The notes below the pieces were generated by a model. It saw only the letters and a program-made list of their open reading frames with translations, was not told the origin of the DNA and did no database searches. Positions 45,160 to 57,600 of a stretch of 64,000 bases of DNA are shown one piece after another (positions within the stretch are counted from its first letter, which is position 1; the number at the start of each line of letters is the position of its first letter). Where the stretch lies: contig MCGO01000011.1 in assembly GCA_002104985.1 (NCBI GenBank), positions 310,001 through 374,000 of the forward strand. Reading direction: 5' to 3'. Both the position numbers and the translations under genes were made by a program. This DNA comes from Rhizoclosmatium globosum. Taxonomy: Eukaryota > Chytridiomycota > Chytridiomycetes > Chytridiales > Chytriomycetaceae.

Positions 45160-46167
45160 ATGACAGGGTCTGTGCAGGAACAGCTTGCATCACGACGAAG
45201 TGTGGCTGAACGGATGCGGCGAAACATGGCGGCATCTGCGGCGACGGGGCTCTCGGCGACGGTCGCGGCATTCGAGTCGCAGCAGCACCAGCACCAACAA
45301 CAACAAGCCCACGGTCAGGGCCACGCTCGGCGCTTTGCTGGACCGCCTCCGCCGCGCACGTGGGTTGCTGCGCCACAGACTCGGCCGGCGACTCGGGTGC
45401 GATCACTTGGAACTGGTGGTGCTCTCTCTGATTTGGAATGCACCTGTCCCTCTCTTGCTGCACTGGCTGCGAGAGCTATTGCAAAAAACTTGCATTCAAA
45501 TTCTGTTGTTGCGATTCATACACTGTCCTTCCACCTGAAAGAACTTGTCTTGCATGAACGCGCCAGACTGAGTCGACTACAGGACACTCCCCGACTGGCG
45601 TCTATATGCTTGAAACAATTTGTAGATCCTCGCATACGGATCTTGAATGTATCTCATACAAACATTGATCTGTCCACGTTGTCACTGTTTCTTCCTCGAA
45701 CAAAGAAACGGATAATGCCTGATGTACCTCCAGATTCATGGGACGATGAAGGCGAAACTCCATCGTCTCTTTCTTCTTCAGACTCAGATGAAGACGATTC
45801 CGGGAGTACAGGTCTACACATACATACACTTGACCTGTCATTCACACGACCATCTCCACCATTGAAGCTCTGCAAACTCATTACAATGAATCTTCCAAAC
45901 TTATATCATTTGTCAATAGCGGGTTGCTTTGATTCTACGACTGGTCCTTCATTTCTATCTCAAGTGTTGCACGGACTCATCAACCTCTGTGTTCTGGACA
46001 TTTCTTGCAATGCATGGGTCGATAAAGATGTCGTGACACGTTTACCTATTCAGAAAACTGTGTTGGGATTACTCAAGAATCTTATTGTGCGTGAAGTTGG
46101 GTGTGACAGTGAATGGATTGTCTCTTATGTTAGGAACAGACGCGCTGATGTGTGTGTGACAATATAA
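45160..46167 (+). CDS. leucine-rich-repeat-like protein, unknown
   Basis: Single exon, 335 residues from ATG 45160 (MTGSVQEQLASRRSVAERMR). The first 90 residues are Gln/His- and Pro-rich. The rest has repeated Leu-rich strands (IRILNVSHTNIDLSTL, HIHTLDLSFTRPSPPLKL, LPNLYHLSIAGCFDS, LINLCVLDISCNAWVD) of the LxxLxLS type seen in LRR proteins, with an acidic Ser/Asp insert. No F-box or kinase is seen. Its start is 83 bp from that of BRF1, divergent. Confidence 0.6.
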   Translation: MTGSVQEQLASRRSVAERMRRNMAASAATGLSATVAAFESQQHQHQQQQAHGQGHARRFAGPPPPRTWVAAPQTRPATRVRSLGTGGALSDLECTCPSLAALAARAIAKNLHSNSVVAIHTLSFHLKELVLHERARLSRLQDTPRLASICLKQFVDPRIRILNVSHTNIDLSTLSLFLPRTKKRIMPDVPPDSWDDEGETPSSLSSSDSDEDDSGSTGLHIHTLDLSFTRPSPPLKLCKLITMNLPNLYHLSIAGCFDSTTGPSFLSQVLHGLINLCVLDISCNAWVDKDVVTRLPIQKTVLGLLKNLIVREVGCDSEWIVSYVRNRRADVCVTI

Positions 46168-46255
46168 AACGAAAAGTAATTGTAGATTATAATTAATCAA
46201 ACCGGAAAGCTGCCCAACAGCCTCCCTCACGACAGCAGGAAACATTTCAATTCAA

Positions 46256-46265
46256 CAAAAAGAGT
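46256..46265 (-). terminator. Pol III terminator of tRNA-His
   Basis: Plus-strand caaaaagagt reads ctctttttg on the minus strand directly after the tRNA, a T5 run of the Pol III type. Confidence 0.7.
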
Positions 46266-46336
46266 GCACACCCCAGGAATCGAACCTGGATTTGCTCGGC
46301 CACAACGAGCTGTACTAACCGTTATACGAGGTATGC
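46266..46336 (-). tRNA. tRNA-His (GTG)
   Basis: On the minus strand: acceptor GCATACC pairs with GGTGTGC, D-arm GTAT/GTAC, anticodon stem GCTCG/CGAGC with loop TTGTGGC (anticodon GTG), T-arm CCAGG-TTCGATT-CCTGG. Discriminator is A. No genomic G at -1, which is added after transcription in eukaryotes. No intron. A TTTTT stretch 3 nt beyond the 3' end is the Pol III terminator. Confidence 0.93.
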
Positions 46337-46693
46337 TGTTGTCACGGAGAAGAATAATAATACTATATTTCTTTTAGAACAATGTCAGCTCACAACCCTT
46401 TAAACGTCGAGCGGCCGTCTTCTTTTTGGAAGGGATTAGAGAGTACTTACAATAATTCCTGAAACACTGAGTAAACAATCCTGTGTTCGTTAATTCAACC
46501 TTGAAGTTTCGTTTTGAAAATGTTTCAAAGCTGAATCTGTAATGGAATATAAAAGTAGCCTCAAGACAAATAAAAGCATTTCAAGGGTTGAAACCCGAAT
46601 GAAACAAGTGGGTAAGCAGGGTGAATCACGGGGATCGGTGTTTTTTGGATGGGAAAGGATGAGTTGCTTTTTTTGTTTTCGAGTTGGTTGACG
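46337..46693. other. intergenic region between tRNA-His and SEN1
   Basis: Contains tRNA 5' flank and the SEN1 promoter region. Open frames here overlap SEN1 in antisense and have no family features. No repeat or RNA seen. Confidence 0.4.
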
Positions 46694-49600
46694 ATGGCAG
46701 CAACATTTGAGCACCTCTTCCACGACGAGGCATCTGGAGAAGCGATCGAAGGAGCCGCCGCCTCGTGGGCATCGACCACGAACGAGGACGAATCGGCAGC
46801 GTTTGAGGCAGCGCTTGTTGGCTGTGACGTGTGTTGCGGCGCGTACTACGAGCAGAAGGCGGCGCTGTCCTCCGAACTTTACAAGATTGCGAACGAGAAA
46901 GACGCGCGTCGTCTGCGCTCGGCCTTCGACTTGGTTGCGGCCGAACCACCGGCCCTGGCCCAGAAAGACCTGCGAAAGTCGTTTACTGTGAGGGACTCCC
47001 TTCCCACTTGGTGCACACTCACTCATAGCATCAACTCTAATCTAGACCTATGCACACGAGATCCTGCAGTGCCCCGACTACCTGGCTGATCCGCTGCTTG
47101 ATGAGGCATTCGCTGCTGCACTCGTCGCCTGCCAACGCGTGAAGCTGCTTAAGTTCAAGTCGGCCCTTCTTCCCGGCTTGATCCTTCTTGCGGCGCACAA
47201 TAACGAATACGTGCGCAACTGGGCTCTTCACTCAATGGCTCAGATGGATCCGTCCCTGTACACTGACAGACAACACTACGATTCAATTCATATTGCCGTC
47301 GGCATTCTCGTCAACCGCTTGACTCTTAACGACGCGTCCTGCAAATACAACTTGGCCGCGGATAGTATCCATATTTGGCACTGCTTTGCTGCCACTCTCC
47401 TTTGCTTCGCGTCAGATGGCATTACTGCCCTCCTTACTCACCCTAGTTTGGATACTTTCGTGTGTAACGCATTGCTTGATTCTTCCGATGGAGACTCAGA
47501 AGTCAATTCCCCTTTTCAATACATCCTTGCATGTTTCGCCAAATTTCGCGAATCAATTCCACAAATCCCAAACCAATCTATTTCTCTTATTACTCAGCTA
47601 TGGACACGCATTATTGGTTCAACTTGGTACCAAACCATTACTCAAACAACCCCTTGGCTCCAAGATGCGGCATCAGCAACAAACCACCAAACTCTGACTC
47701 TCTCTGACACATGGAACACTGCATTTTCCTGGATTCCGCCTTTACTCGCATGCATCTACAAACTCTCCCCCTCATCCCTCGAACCGCAAATCACATCCCT
47801 CCTTTTAGGCCTCAAATCATACAGTTTACATGCAACCCCCGAATTCGTTCGCACTGCTCTTCTTCCCCTTCTCCCAGATCTCCGCACATACTCACTCACA
47901 AAACCCACCATCGACTCAATCTGCACCCTCAGTCTCACTCATACCTCGTCAGACACGTCAACAGACATGGTTCTCACGCACTTTGTAATGGAATGTCTCG
48001 ACAGTGACGTGGATACGCTTGAACAAGCGTTTCAAGACATTTACCGCGACTGTTCCGGGTTCGATGAAGCTGCTCCTCGCGCGTCGTTGATCCACTCGAG
48101 TGTTTGGAAGTACATTGCGACTGTTGGTGCGAACGAGGGGGGATCTGGAGTGGGTGTTATTGGGCGACATGTGTTGAAGCTGTTTGGACGGATTTTCTTG
48201 TTGGATCATGTTTCGTTTGTGGATGAGGCGTGGAGTACTGGACAGAGGGGATATGTGGGGGCCTTTAATAAGGGTTTGTCGATGGTTTGGTTTGTGGTTC
48301 ATTCGTTGTTGATGATTGCATCGGCTGTGGAGGAAAGTGGACAGAACTCGAATGGAAGCAGTGGAATGGATGTAGACGTGGACTGTGTTGTCAAGAGGGA
48401 GAATGGAAATGGCGGTGTCTCAATGGCGGACATGATGTATTGTTTGGTGTGTCGAAGTGATGATATTTCGACGTTGGCGAAAGCGACTCTGATGAAGATG
48501 GCCAAGGTTGACAAGTAAGTTGTTCTTTTACCATACAGGCATTTTCTTAAACTATTGACTTGAGATATCAAGCCATGATTGAATGGCTGTTGCAAAACGA
48601 TGAACGCCAAAAGATTGACACGTTGCTTACAATCTTGGATACTTTCCGCGACCTCTGTTCAATGCCCAATGGTCCACCTCTTCTTGGATGTGCTGAAAGA
48701 ATTCAAGTTCTTGTCAAAAACACCAACCATGTTGTTTTTACTTCTGAGGAGACTTCTTACCGTTTCACAGAAACTCATCCCGATCTTTGGATCAAGTCAT
48801 GGCCTTTTATCTCTTCTATTCTTGCGTCCTCGATCAAATGGGCGAAGCAAGATCAAACCATCAAAAAGGACATCAAGCTTATTATTGCGCAGACATTTGA
48901 TATCGTGAAGCAACTCTTGAAACACTGCAATGTTCTGACATCGAAGCACCTCATTTCAAGTGCCACAGTTCCTTTCATGGCCACTGTTTGGAGTATCTTC
49001 CAGTGGTACCGTGTGATGGATGATGGGATTAGAGAGGAGGCTGTTGATGTAACTATTTTGGTGTTGAAAGCGGCCGAAGGTTTCAAATATGTTTTGGATG
49101 ACTCTTTGATTGGTGCTGTGATGCAATATTGCGAGGGTAGTCTGAAAAGTCGATTGACAGACGCGAACAAGCAGAAATTGGAGGGCTGGGTTGTTGCAAT
49201 GTACGAGCGACTTGAGGCAAAGAAGCCAAAGAAAGCAGCAGAGAGCGTTGCTACAGTTCAACCAAGTGTGGCCGCTGGAGTTAGGAGAAAGGCGTCTGAT
49301 GCTGGAGTTGGAGCTCCTCCAAGTAAGATGCCTAAAGTGGAGGCGACTACGTTTAATGATCCCATGCAACGAAGTACGTATATTTTTGAGGATATTCTTG
49401 GCTTATTTATACTCCTTAGTTAAAGCTCTCCCACTTGCACCAAAGCCTCCTGGAAGGACATTGGAGCCACTTTCCAAGCTCTCTCAGCTTCGTCAAACTC
49501 ATATCGCAGAACAGCGGCGGTATGTCCAGGATGCGCAAAAGTCGCGCACAATCGCCACTATTCTTGCTCGCGCAGATTCATCCGATAATGAGTCAGATTT

Positions 49601-52498
49601 CAAGCAAACTTTCAAATCCATCAAAATGATTGACGACAGTGGAGCAGCAGTTGATGTCGACCAACACAAGAAAGACCTAGCTGCAAAGAAAGCCGCAGGA
49701 CCGGTGGAGCGAAAGAAGATTGTTACCCGTCTCCGAAACATGAACGAATTTTTCAAAATCTTTTTGAAGTGGAGAGTTGATGATCGCGGGTCTGTTCCAG
49801 CAGGCTTTCCGTTTGAGCTCGTTCCAATCCCAGATCGATTTGAGTCGAACGATGATTACATGAACGTATTTGAGCCATTGCTTGTCCTTGAGTGTTGGGA
49901 ACAGTTCAAGACTTCAGTTGAAGAAACAGACTTCAGTAAGAACTTCACTTGGACTTTGGATCAAACTATGATGCTGGATGAGTTTCATGGTTTGTACTTA
50001 CTTCAGCAAGATAAGCACTGACCAGCAAGACAACTAGATATCACGTTCGTTCAACCTCAAGAGGAGAGTAAAAAGCGAATCACCGAGTCCGACTTAGTAT
50101 TTATTCAGCAATCAAGTGGTAAAACATCCGAACGCAAGGGATTCCTCGGCAAAGTGCAGAAAATGTTCACCCGTAAAGGCGAAACCACCTACATCACGCG
50201 TGTCCACCTCAAAAACCAACATACCGTCGTCCCTATGCTTTTCGAAAACTCGAAATGGTCTGTGACGAAGCTTTTCTCCATGACGACTGTAATGCGAGAA
50301 TACGAATCCTTGCTGCAATTGCCTAAGGTGGCTCTGTGCTCAGAAGTAATTCAGCCATTATACCGTAAAAAGTTCCAGCCAAAGGAAGGGTCAGTCGAAA
50401 AAGCTATGGAGATTTTCGGTGCGAATCGACCACAAGCTGAAGCGATTGCCACTGCAACACAAAGACCAAGCGGATTTGTTCTTATTCAAGGGTGAGTTCC
50501 GTTTTGGATTTCTTGATTTTGTGCCTAACGGTCATGTTCTTAGTCCTCCAGGAACTGGTAAAACCAAGACGATTTTGTCCCTTGTTGGTTCGCTTCTTAC
50601 AAGCGCAGCAACAGCCATCAATGCACCTGGCGGTGGGAGTGCAATCAAAGCTCCTGGTGGAGGCTCTGCTATTAAGGCGCCTGGTGGTGGTTCTGCTATT
50701 AGAGCACCTGGAGGTGGAAGTGCAATTCGTCCTCCAGCCGGCGGTCGACCTGGTGCACCAGCTGTCCAAGCTTCGAGAAATGTTCAACCAAGTTCTGTTA
50801 CGAAAAAGAACCGTTTGTTGATTTGTGCGCCATCTAACGCTGGTAAGTAACAAATGCGCAATTACGGCTTGTTCTAACTGAAAACATCAAGCTTGTGACG
50901 AAATCGTGCGACGATTGAAAGCCGGAATCTTGAATGCTCAGGGAAAGACTTTCCATCCCAAAATTGTTCGTCTCGGAACTTCAGACAGTATCGGTGTTGA
51001 CATCCGTGACTTGACGATTGAAAATCTCATCAAAGACCAATTGGCTGTTGATCCTGAATTCCGTAAAATCAATCAAGATATGACAGACAATTCTCAGTGG
51101 ATTGCATTGGAGAAGCATCAAGCAGAGTTGAACAAGGAACGTGAAGCGTTGCGTGAAAAAGAGCAGAAGCAGTCCAACTCGTTGAAAGAGGCTGAGTTAG
51201 TGCGAAACGCGATTGCCAAGGTTTCCGAAAAGTTGAAGGGTGTCGATGAGAAGTTTAAGGCGTTGAAGCAAAAGCGTTTGGAAAGGGAAGGCAGTTCGGA
51301 TCATATTCGAACCAGAGTGAAAGCTTCTATTTTGTTGGACGCAGACGTTATGTAAGAGTATTCGGTTTTGATGACTTCCCTGACTGAATACCTGTACCAT
51401 CTGCTTAGCATGGCAACTTTGTCTGGAGCAGGTCATGAAATTGTCAGCACCTTGCAAAACTTTGAATTTCCGACGGTCATTATCGATGAAGCTTGTCAAT
51501 CTGTTGAATTGAGTTCATTGATTCCATTGCGTTACGGTGCCAAAAAGTGTATTCTGGTTGGAGATCCGATGCAATTACCTCCTACGGTTTTATCACCAAC
51601 TGCCAAAAAGTTTGGTTACGAAAATAGTCTTTTCCAGCGAATTATGGGAATGCATGGTGATAGTGTCTGCTTGTTGAGGTTCGTCAGCTTTCTCACATAT
51701 TAGTAATCTAATATTCCCTTCAAGTATTCAGTACCGTATGCATCCTCACATTAGTGTGTTCCCATCTCGACAATTCTATAACTCCCGCCTTCTTGATGCT
51801 GAGAAGATGGACACCAAGTGTGTGGCTCAATGGCATTCGAACGAAGATTACCCAACCTACCGTTTCCTGAACGTAGGATGGGGACGTGAACTCAGAGAGC
51901 GACACTCTTTGTATAACCCTGACGAAATCATTGCATGTGTCAATTTCGTTGCCAAGCTGTGCCAGACCTTCCCCAACATTAACTTTGCCTCCCGTATTGG
52001 TGTCATTACTCCATACCGTATGCAGATGCTTAAAATGAAAGACAAGTTTAAAGAGAAGTTTGGAGATAGTATCTTGGATTTCGTTGACATCAACACGGTT
52101 CGTTGTCGTCCATTACTTTAGAAACTGTGCTTACATAAACATTTTCCTAGATTGACGCCTTTCAAGGTCGTGAAAAGGATATTATCATTCTGTCAACAGT
52201 TCGTGCTGGATTAGGTGAAGCTGTTGGTTTCTTGAGGGATAAGAGACGTATGAACGTGGCGTTGACTAGAGTGAGAAAATCTTGCTTATTTTCAAACTCT
52301 ATTCTTACATGACATTCACAACAGGCCAAGAACTCATTATTTATTTTGGGTAGAGGTATATCGCTGTGCAACAACGAGGACTGGAGAGCATTGGTGGAAG
52401 ATAGTCAAGCTCGAAGTATGTTTGTTGAAATGGACAGGAAGGCATTTGGGCCTACCGCTAAATTTGACTACTCGTCAGTCAAAAACCTCAGGGAATGA
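46694..52498 (+). CDS. SEN1: SEN1-type superfamily 1 RNA/DNA helicase
   Basis: Nuclear helicase for non-coding RNA termination and R-loop removal. The N-terminal half (46694-49360) is an alpha-helical repeat region of the Sen1 type ([27 protein letters not shown]). A Lys-rich linker follows. The helicase has [15 protein letters not shown], Walker [16 protein letters not shown], motif Ia [19 protein letters not shown]-type [58 protein letters not shown] and [17 protein letters not shown]. Between Walker A and motif Ia lies a four-copy 9-residue repeat. At least ten short introns; no indels seen. About 1,750 residues. Start ATG 46694. Confidence 0.95.
50623..50730 (+). repeat. 4 x 27-nt tandem repeat inside the SEN1 helicase core
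   Basis: Four in-frame copies encode APGGGSAI followed by Lys or Arg. Copies differ at silent third positions (GGC/GGT/GGA), so the repeat is kept at protein level rather than newly expanded. It sits just after motif I. Confidence 0.9.
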
Positions 52499-52654
52499 GA
52501 TTATTGTTACTTATTGTTGTTTTGTATGAGGGAATCTTGATAAAGATTGACGGAAATTCTCCGAAATCGCATCTGGGGGGCTGGGCCTGATTTATTTTTC
52601 CGAAGATTGACCGACAATTCACACCTGCATCCGTAAAACTGTTAGGGAACTTTA

Positions 52655-54525
52655 ATGCGCCAGGCTCCGAGACACCAACCAAGTTCAGAAGACGAAACGT
52701 TTTATGGGTTGGTACAGCCAGCCTCCAACCATCCTTCTTCAGGAGTGCCCCCTATTAATAAGATTGACAGCTTCATCAAAGAGCCCGTTGACGCGTTGCT
52801 TGTGATTGAAGGCTGCATACATGGCATCTTGAAAACGTTTACTGGTGCAGCGAGTACCGTCATACGAAGTGGGAGCTGCTTTGTTTTTCCTGACAACTCA
52901 ACTCAAATGAAACGTTGGAGGGTTAGTACGATCTTTTACGTAAGTCACCGCCCACAGTTTTGACACAGTGCAACCTAGGACGGTGAACGTTGGAGCCCGT
53001 CACGAGCGCACGGAAGTTTTCTACTGTATAGGTGAGTGATGACTTATCTATCCCTCCATTTGGAGTCCAGAACTGAAAACCTAATGAAAATTCATGAATT
53101 GTCAGGGAGGTGGAATCTACACGGCACTCATCTACAGCTACAGTCAACGAATCAGAAGACCTCTATCCTCATATTCCTGGGCTTGAACCTTCATTCAGTG
53201 ATAAGACGCTGAAGCCAAATACACGCCTAGTTCCCGATGGTCTTACTAAGCGTACAATATCACTATTTGGATCAGATGGACAGAAATATCGAGTCATTTC
53301 GTATTATTCTCGTAAGGATGGTGTGCAAGTATATAGTCCCGCAGGTGATCATGATGAAACTACTCTTCGTTCTGCATCAGAAGTACCGGAATTAAAGGCG
53401 CTCACTGAAAGGAAAGATATTGACTTCAAGGCGCTGCTTAATCGTTCTGTGGGTGTTGAGAGGAAAGGGCAGTTTAGGAAAAGTGAATCATCGTCCGATT
53501 CTTATACTCAAATCAAAAAAAGAGATGGAGGAGATGTGAACGAAATGGCGGCAGCATGTGAAGGCCTTGTTTCATTATCGAAGCGACATAAAGTGGAACA
53601 TGAGCCTGTTGTACATCCGACGTGGGTATTCGTTTATGAATGATGTCAAGTTCAGATAACTAAATAATTGTAGAATCGCAAATATCACGGAGACTCCGCG
53701 TCCTTCTGGGTCAGGGGTACAGAGACATGCAGCCATGTCTGCTCCTACCACAATACAGCAAGTTTATCAACCTAGAATACAAGATATCCAGCAGCATTTA
53801 CCCAGAATGCAGCCGCCTGCTATAACACATAAGCCACCGCAGACTGTACATGGAATTCCTCAATGGCAGCCCCAAACACAGGCATGGCAAATTGCACCAG
53901 TCTATCCCTACTATTCTTATAGACAGTACGAGCCAGTGACATATCTTCAGCTACCAAGTAATCAGCCTCAAACCACGCCAGCGCCTGTGCACGTACACTA
54001 CGCGGCAGCTCCCAGTAACGAGTTTTCGCCAGATCTTCAGCATTATCGAAACACATCTCTTCATTCTCATTCTGTCTCGTTACCACTACCGCCTCCGCAC
54101 ATTCTTGAAAATGTTTCTGAACCAGCAACGTATGTGGATAATAGTAAAAAGAGTTTTTAGAAGAAATAAACGTTATTTTGAAGTTGGTACTTTTTTGCGA
54201 CACGGTCCACGACCTCTTTGACATGAATGATCGCTGAGTTGTTGTAGACTGTTATCCACATCCTTTTTTCTTTGTTTTGGTGAATTGTCAGATTCGTTGA
54301 CAATCTGCTCCGCCTCACGCTCACACGCAAATACAGGCATTTCCACAATATCAGACTGCAATATTACCGTATTCTACAAGACCGCAACCATATCCGCCCA
54401 ATGTTCAAAGATATTATCAACAATATCCTCCACAACAACAGCCAATGTTTTACAACATGTTGGAGTTGGAACCGCAAATACCAGCGCCTAATCCATTTGT
54501 AGCCAATCCAAAACCGAAAGAATAA
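52655..54525 (+). CDS. WOPR-domain (Gti1/Pac2/Wor1) transcription factor
   Basis: ETFYGLVQ, then VDALLVIEGCIHGILKTFT, IRSGSCFVFPDNSTQMKRWR and, after an intron, DGERWSPSRARTEVFYC form WOPRa. GQKYRVISYYSRKDGVQVYS is WOPRb. The family binds DNA and in ascomycetes controls morphological switching. The C-terminal half is Pro/Gln/Tyr-rich. An intron with donor at about 53620 restores the frame into ANITETPRPSGSGVQRHAA. The frame can stop at 54160, but splicing a 204-nt intron (about 54132-54335) continues into QYQTAILPYSTRPQPYPP and ends at 54525; the matching composition supports the longer form, although an AATAAA at 54168 allows the short one. The join near 53034-53105 is off by one, possibly an indel. 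Confidence 0.85.
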
Positions 54526-54631
54526 TCCTGTATTATGCTAAATAAATATGACGTTCAGCAATGAGAAATGGAGTGGAGATGTTTGGCCCTTTTCTTTTTT
54601 TGCAACTCCTCCTTCACACAACAACTAAGAG

Positions 54632-57600
54632 ATGGATCAAATGACTGCCGAGCTGGCAGCGCTCTTCCAGCACGCAATGGCCCCTGAGCCAACAGTCCGA
54701 ATGCAGGCTGAGCAGGGACTCAAGCTCGCGGAGAAGCACGACGGAGTGCTCCAAGCGTTGATGCGGCTTGTAATGGACGGGACAGCGAACGGCGGCGTGC
54801 GCAAGAGCGGTGAGTCACTTGTTTTTGGGCGGGCTTGTTATTGGGTGAGCTGTGGCTGAGGCCGTTGCGTCGCAGCGGCAATCTTCTTCAAGAACCGGGT
54901 CCAGAAGGGCTGGCGCGATCCCGCCAACGCCCCGGCCTCGGACGACATTGTTCTTGTTGGACCCGCCGACAGAGAATTCGTGAAGAGCCACATTGTCCAG
55001 GCTATTATCCAGGTGCAGCAGGACCTGAGGTGTGCTCTCTTGACAGGCTTTATTCCAGAGCAAACTGACCTTGTTGCACATCCAGCGTCTTCTTCCTTTC
55101 TGCTCTCGAACGCATCCTTCAAAAAGACTACGAAAAGTGGCCTCAGTTCTTGCCTTCAACTATTTCCCTCTTGGACCCAAAGAATCCTCCTGCTACAATC
55201 TATGGAGGTTTGATGGCTATTCATGCCCTGACAAAGAGTTTGTTCCACGCCGAAGATCCTGCTCCTCAAATCAATGAGCTTGTTTCCACATGTTTTACTG
55301 GATTGCATGCAATTGCTCTTACTCTGTTGCCAGAAACCAGCCCAGAAGCTGGAGCAATGTTAAGAATGGTTCGTTCACTGTTGCAGCATCAGCACGAAAG
55401 CTCACTCATCGACTCCAATTTCGTAGATTGTCAAAATCTACTTGAAGAGCATCTCGCGTGATTTGCCCCCTGCTTTACAAGATTCTTCTTCACTTGTTCC
55501 ATGGGGAACTTTATTTGTCAATGTAAGACCTATGAATCCACTCTTGACTGCTGAAATGACGCTAATATCGCATAGATTATTGACAAAGATTTGTCCTTCT
55601 TGAACGAAAAGTTTCCAAACGAAGAAGACAGAGAGAAGCAACAATGGTGGAAGGTCAAGAAGTGGTCATTCAGATGTCTTCACATGTACTTGATGAGGTT
55701 AGTGGTTTATATGGCTCTTTGTTTTCGACTAAACCCGTCTTCATTAGATACTGCTCTCGCCGTGAGGAAAAGGAATACCAAAACTTTGCCAACGTTTTCA
55801 TCCAACACTTTGCACCTGGAATTGCCACATCGTACCTCAACCTCGTCAACAAAATTATCTCTGGAACGTGGGTCACTCGTCACGTCCGTCAGCAAATCTC
55901 CACTTTCCTTGCAGACTGTGTCAAGTACAAGACTACCTGGGCTGTCATGAAGCCTCACGCCATTCCTCTTATTACTCAATATGTTTACCCACAAATGTGC
56001 TTCAGCGAAGCGGATGCAACTCTCTGGGAAGAAGATTCGATTGAGTATGTTCAGAAGAAGATGGGTGATTACTCCTACGAAGACCGTGTGAACCCCGTGG
56101 ATGCTGCTGAATACTTGTTGCATGCGACTGTGAGCAAGAGATTCGCCCAGGTGTTCAACGAAGTTTTGCAATTCATTATGCAAATTCTTCAAGGGTATGT
56201 TGTGCTCATCCTTCAACACAGAGTCGCGTTACTCATTCTTTAACAGCACCGCGGATTCCTTGACTAACGAAGCCTCAGCCCGTCGCAAGAGTGGTGCTAT
56301 TCGTGTCGTCTTGGCTATTTCTGATTCCATTATGGACGACAAAAAGTCTCCTATCCATGCCCAAATGGAATCATTCTTTGCTCAGCACATCTTCCCTGAG
56401 TTCAAGTCTCGTTTTGGCTTCATGAGAGCTCTCGCATTTGAGTCTCTGCTAATGTTTGATGGATTGAACTTTTCTGAGGAGCACCAACGTATTGTAATGG
56501 AGGGTGTCCTTGCTGGAGTTCAGGACCCTGAGCTTCCTGTCAAGGTCTATGCTGCTCAAACAGTGTCTCTCATCATTGACTACAAGTCTATTGCTGAAGC
56601 CATGAAGCCATACGTTCCAGCTATGATGCAGAGTAAGTAGTCAACGTAGATTATAACGCTGTTTACTGATTCTGATATTGTGTAGCATTGTTGACTTTGA
56701 CCAGCGAGATTGACATGGACACTTTGACCAGTGGAATGGAAAACCTTGCTGCATACTTCCCTGACGAGCTTGCTCCGTTCTCTGTCCAACTCTGTACTCA
56801 AATGGTTCGTATTGACTGAATAACAATCTGTATTCTTAACGTTGAAATAGAGAGATTCTTTCATTGCTTTGGTTCGTGACATTCAAGCTGTTGGAGAAGA
56901 TGACTTTGAGAAAACGATTTCTCCTCTCGAGACGGCAGCGGGTATTCTCAAGGCTATTTGCAGTCTCATTAGCGCCGTTGAGAAGTCTCCACCCATTTTG
57001 GCTGAATTGGATTTGCTGTTGGCTCCTGTCATTGTGGAGGTTTTGAAGAACGGCTTCTCTGGTTCGTTTTGCGACATCCTTCAATCCTTTCTTGCTTATT
57101 GAAATTCCTCACAGATCTCATTACGGAGTGTTTGGATGTTGTTGACACAATCATCACTTGCTCGAAGCGAGTGTCTCCTGTTGACTGGCAAGTTTGGACT
57201 GAGCTTTATGCTGCTTTCAACCGTGAAGACATTGTCTTTGTGGAAGACATCATTGGAGTTGTTGATAACTTTATTCGATACGGAAAGGACCATATTTTGG
57301 CCAACCCAAATATTGCTATGGAGATGATAGAACTGGTCAAGAAGGTTTGTGTCTTTTAGAAACTTATAATTGATTCCTAATCTGTATCATACAGCTTCTC
57401 ACGCCAGAAAATGATAGTATGGAGGAAGATGACAGGTCATACGGCTGTATGATTGCAGAGTCTCTCATGCTCAACCTTCGTGGTCACTTGGATCCATTCA
57501 TTCCTCAGTTCATTGCGCTCTCCTTGAATTACTTGAAGCATGAAGAAAACATTCAACCTGTTTTCAAAGTCCATCTCTTGGAAATGGTACATTAGTTTGT

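Noticed and set aside
45158..45881. Minus-strand open frames opposite the LRR-like gene
   Set aside because: Low-complexity antisense translations; the plus strand has the Leu-repeat pattern and a clean ATG.
46490..47026. Minus-strand open frame of 178 codons before and over SEN1
   Set aside because: It overlaps the SEN1 first exon in antisense, has no ATG-context support and no recognisable motif.
50623..50730. Regular 27-nt repeats as a possible CRISPR array
   Set aside because: They are contiguous, in frame, inside a helicase gene and have no spacers. The genome is eukaryotic.
55030..55460. Frame breaks in the importin gene
   Set aside because: Introns of 57 and 60 nt rejoin LSALERILQKDYEKWP and IVKIYLKSISRDLPP in frame.
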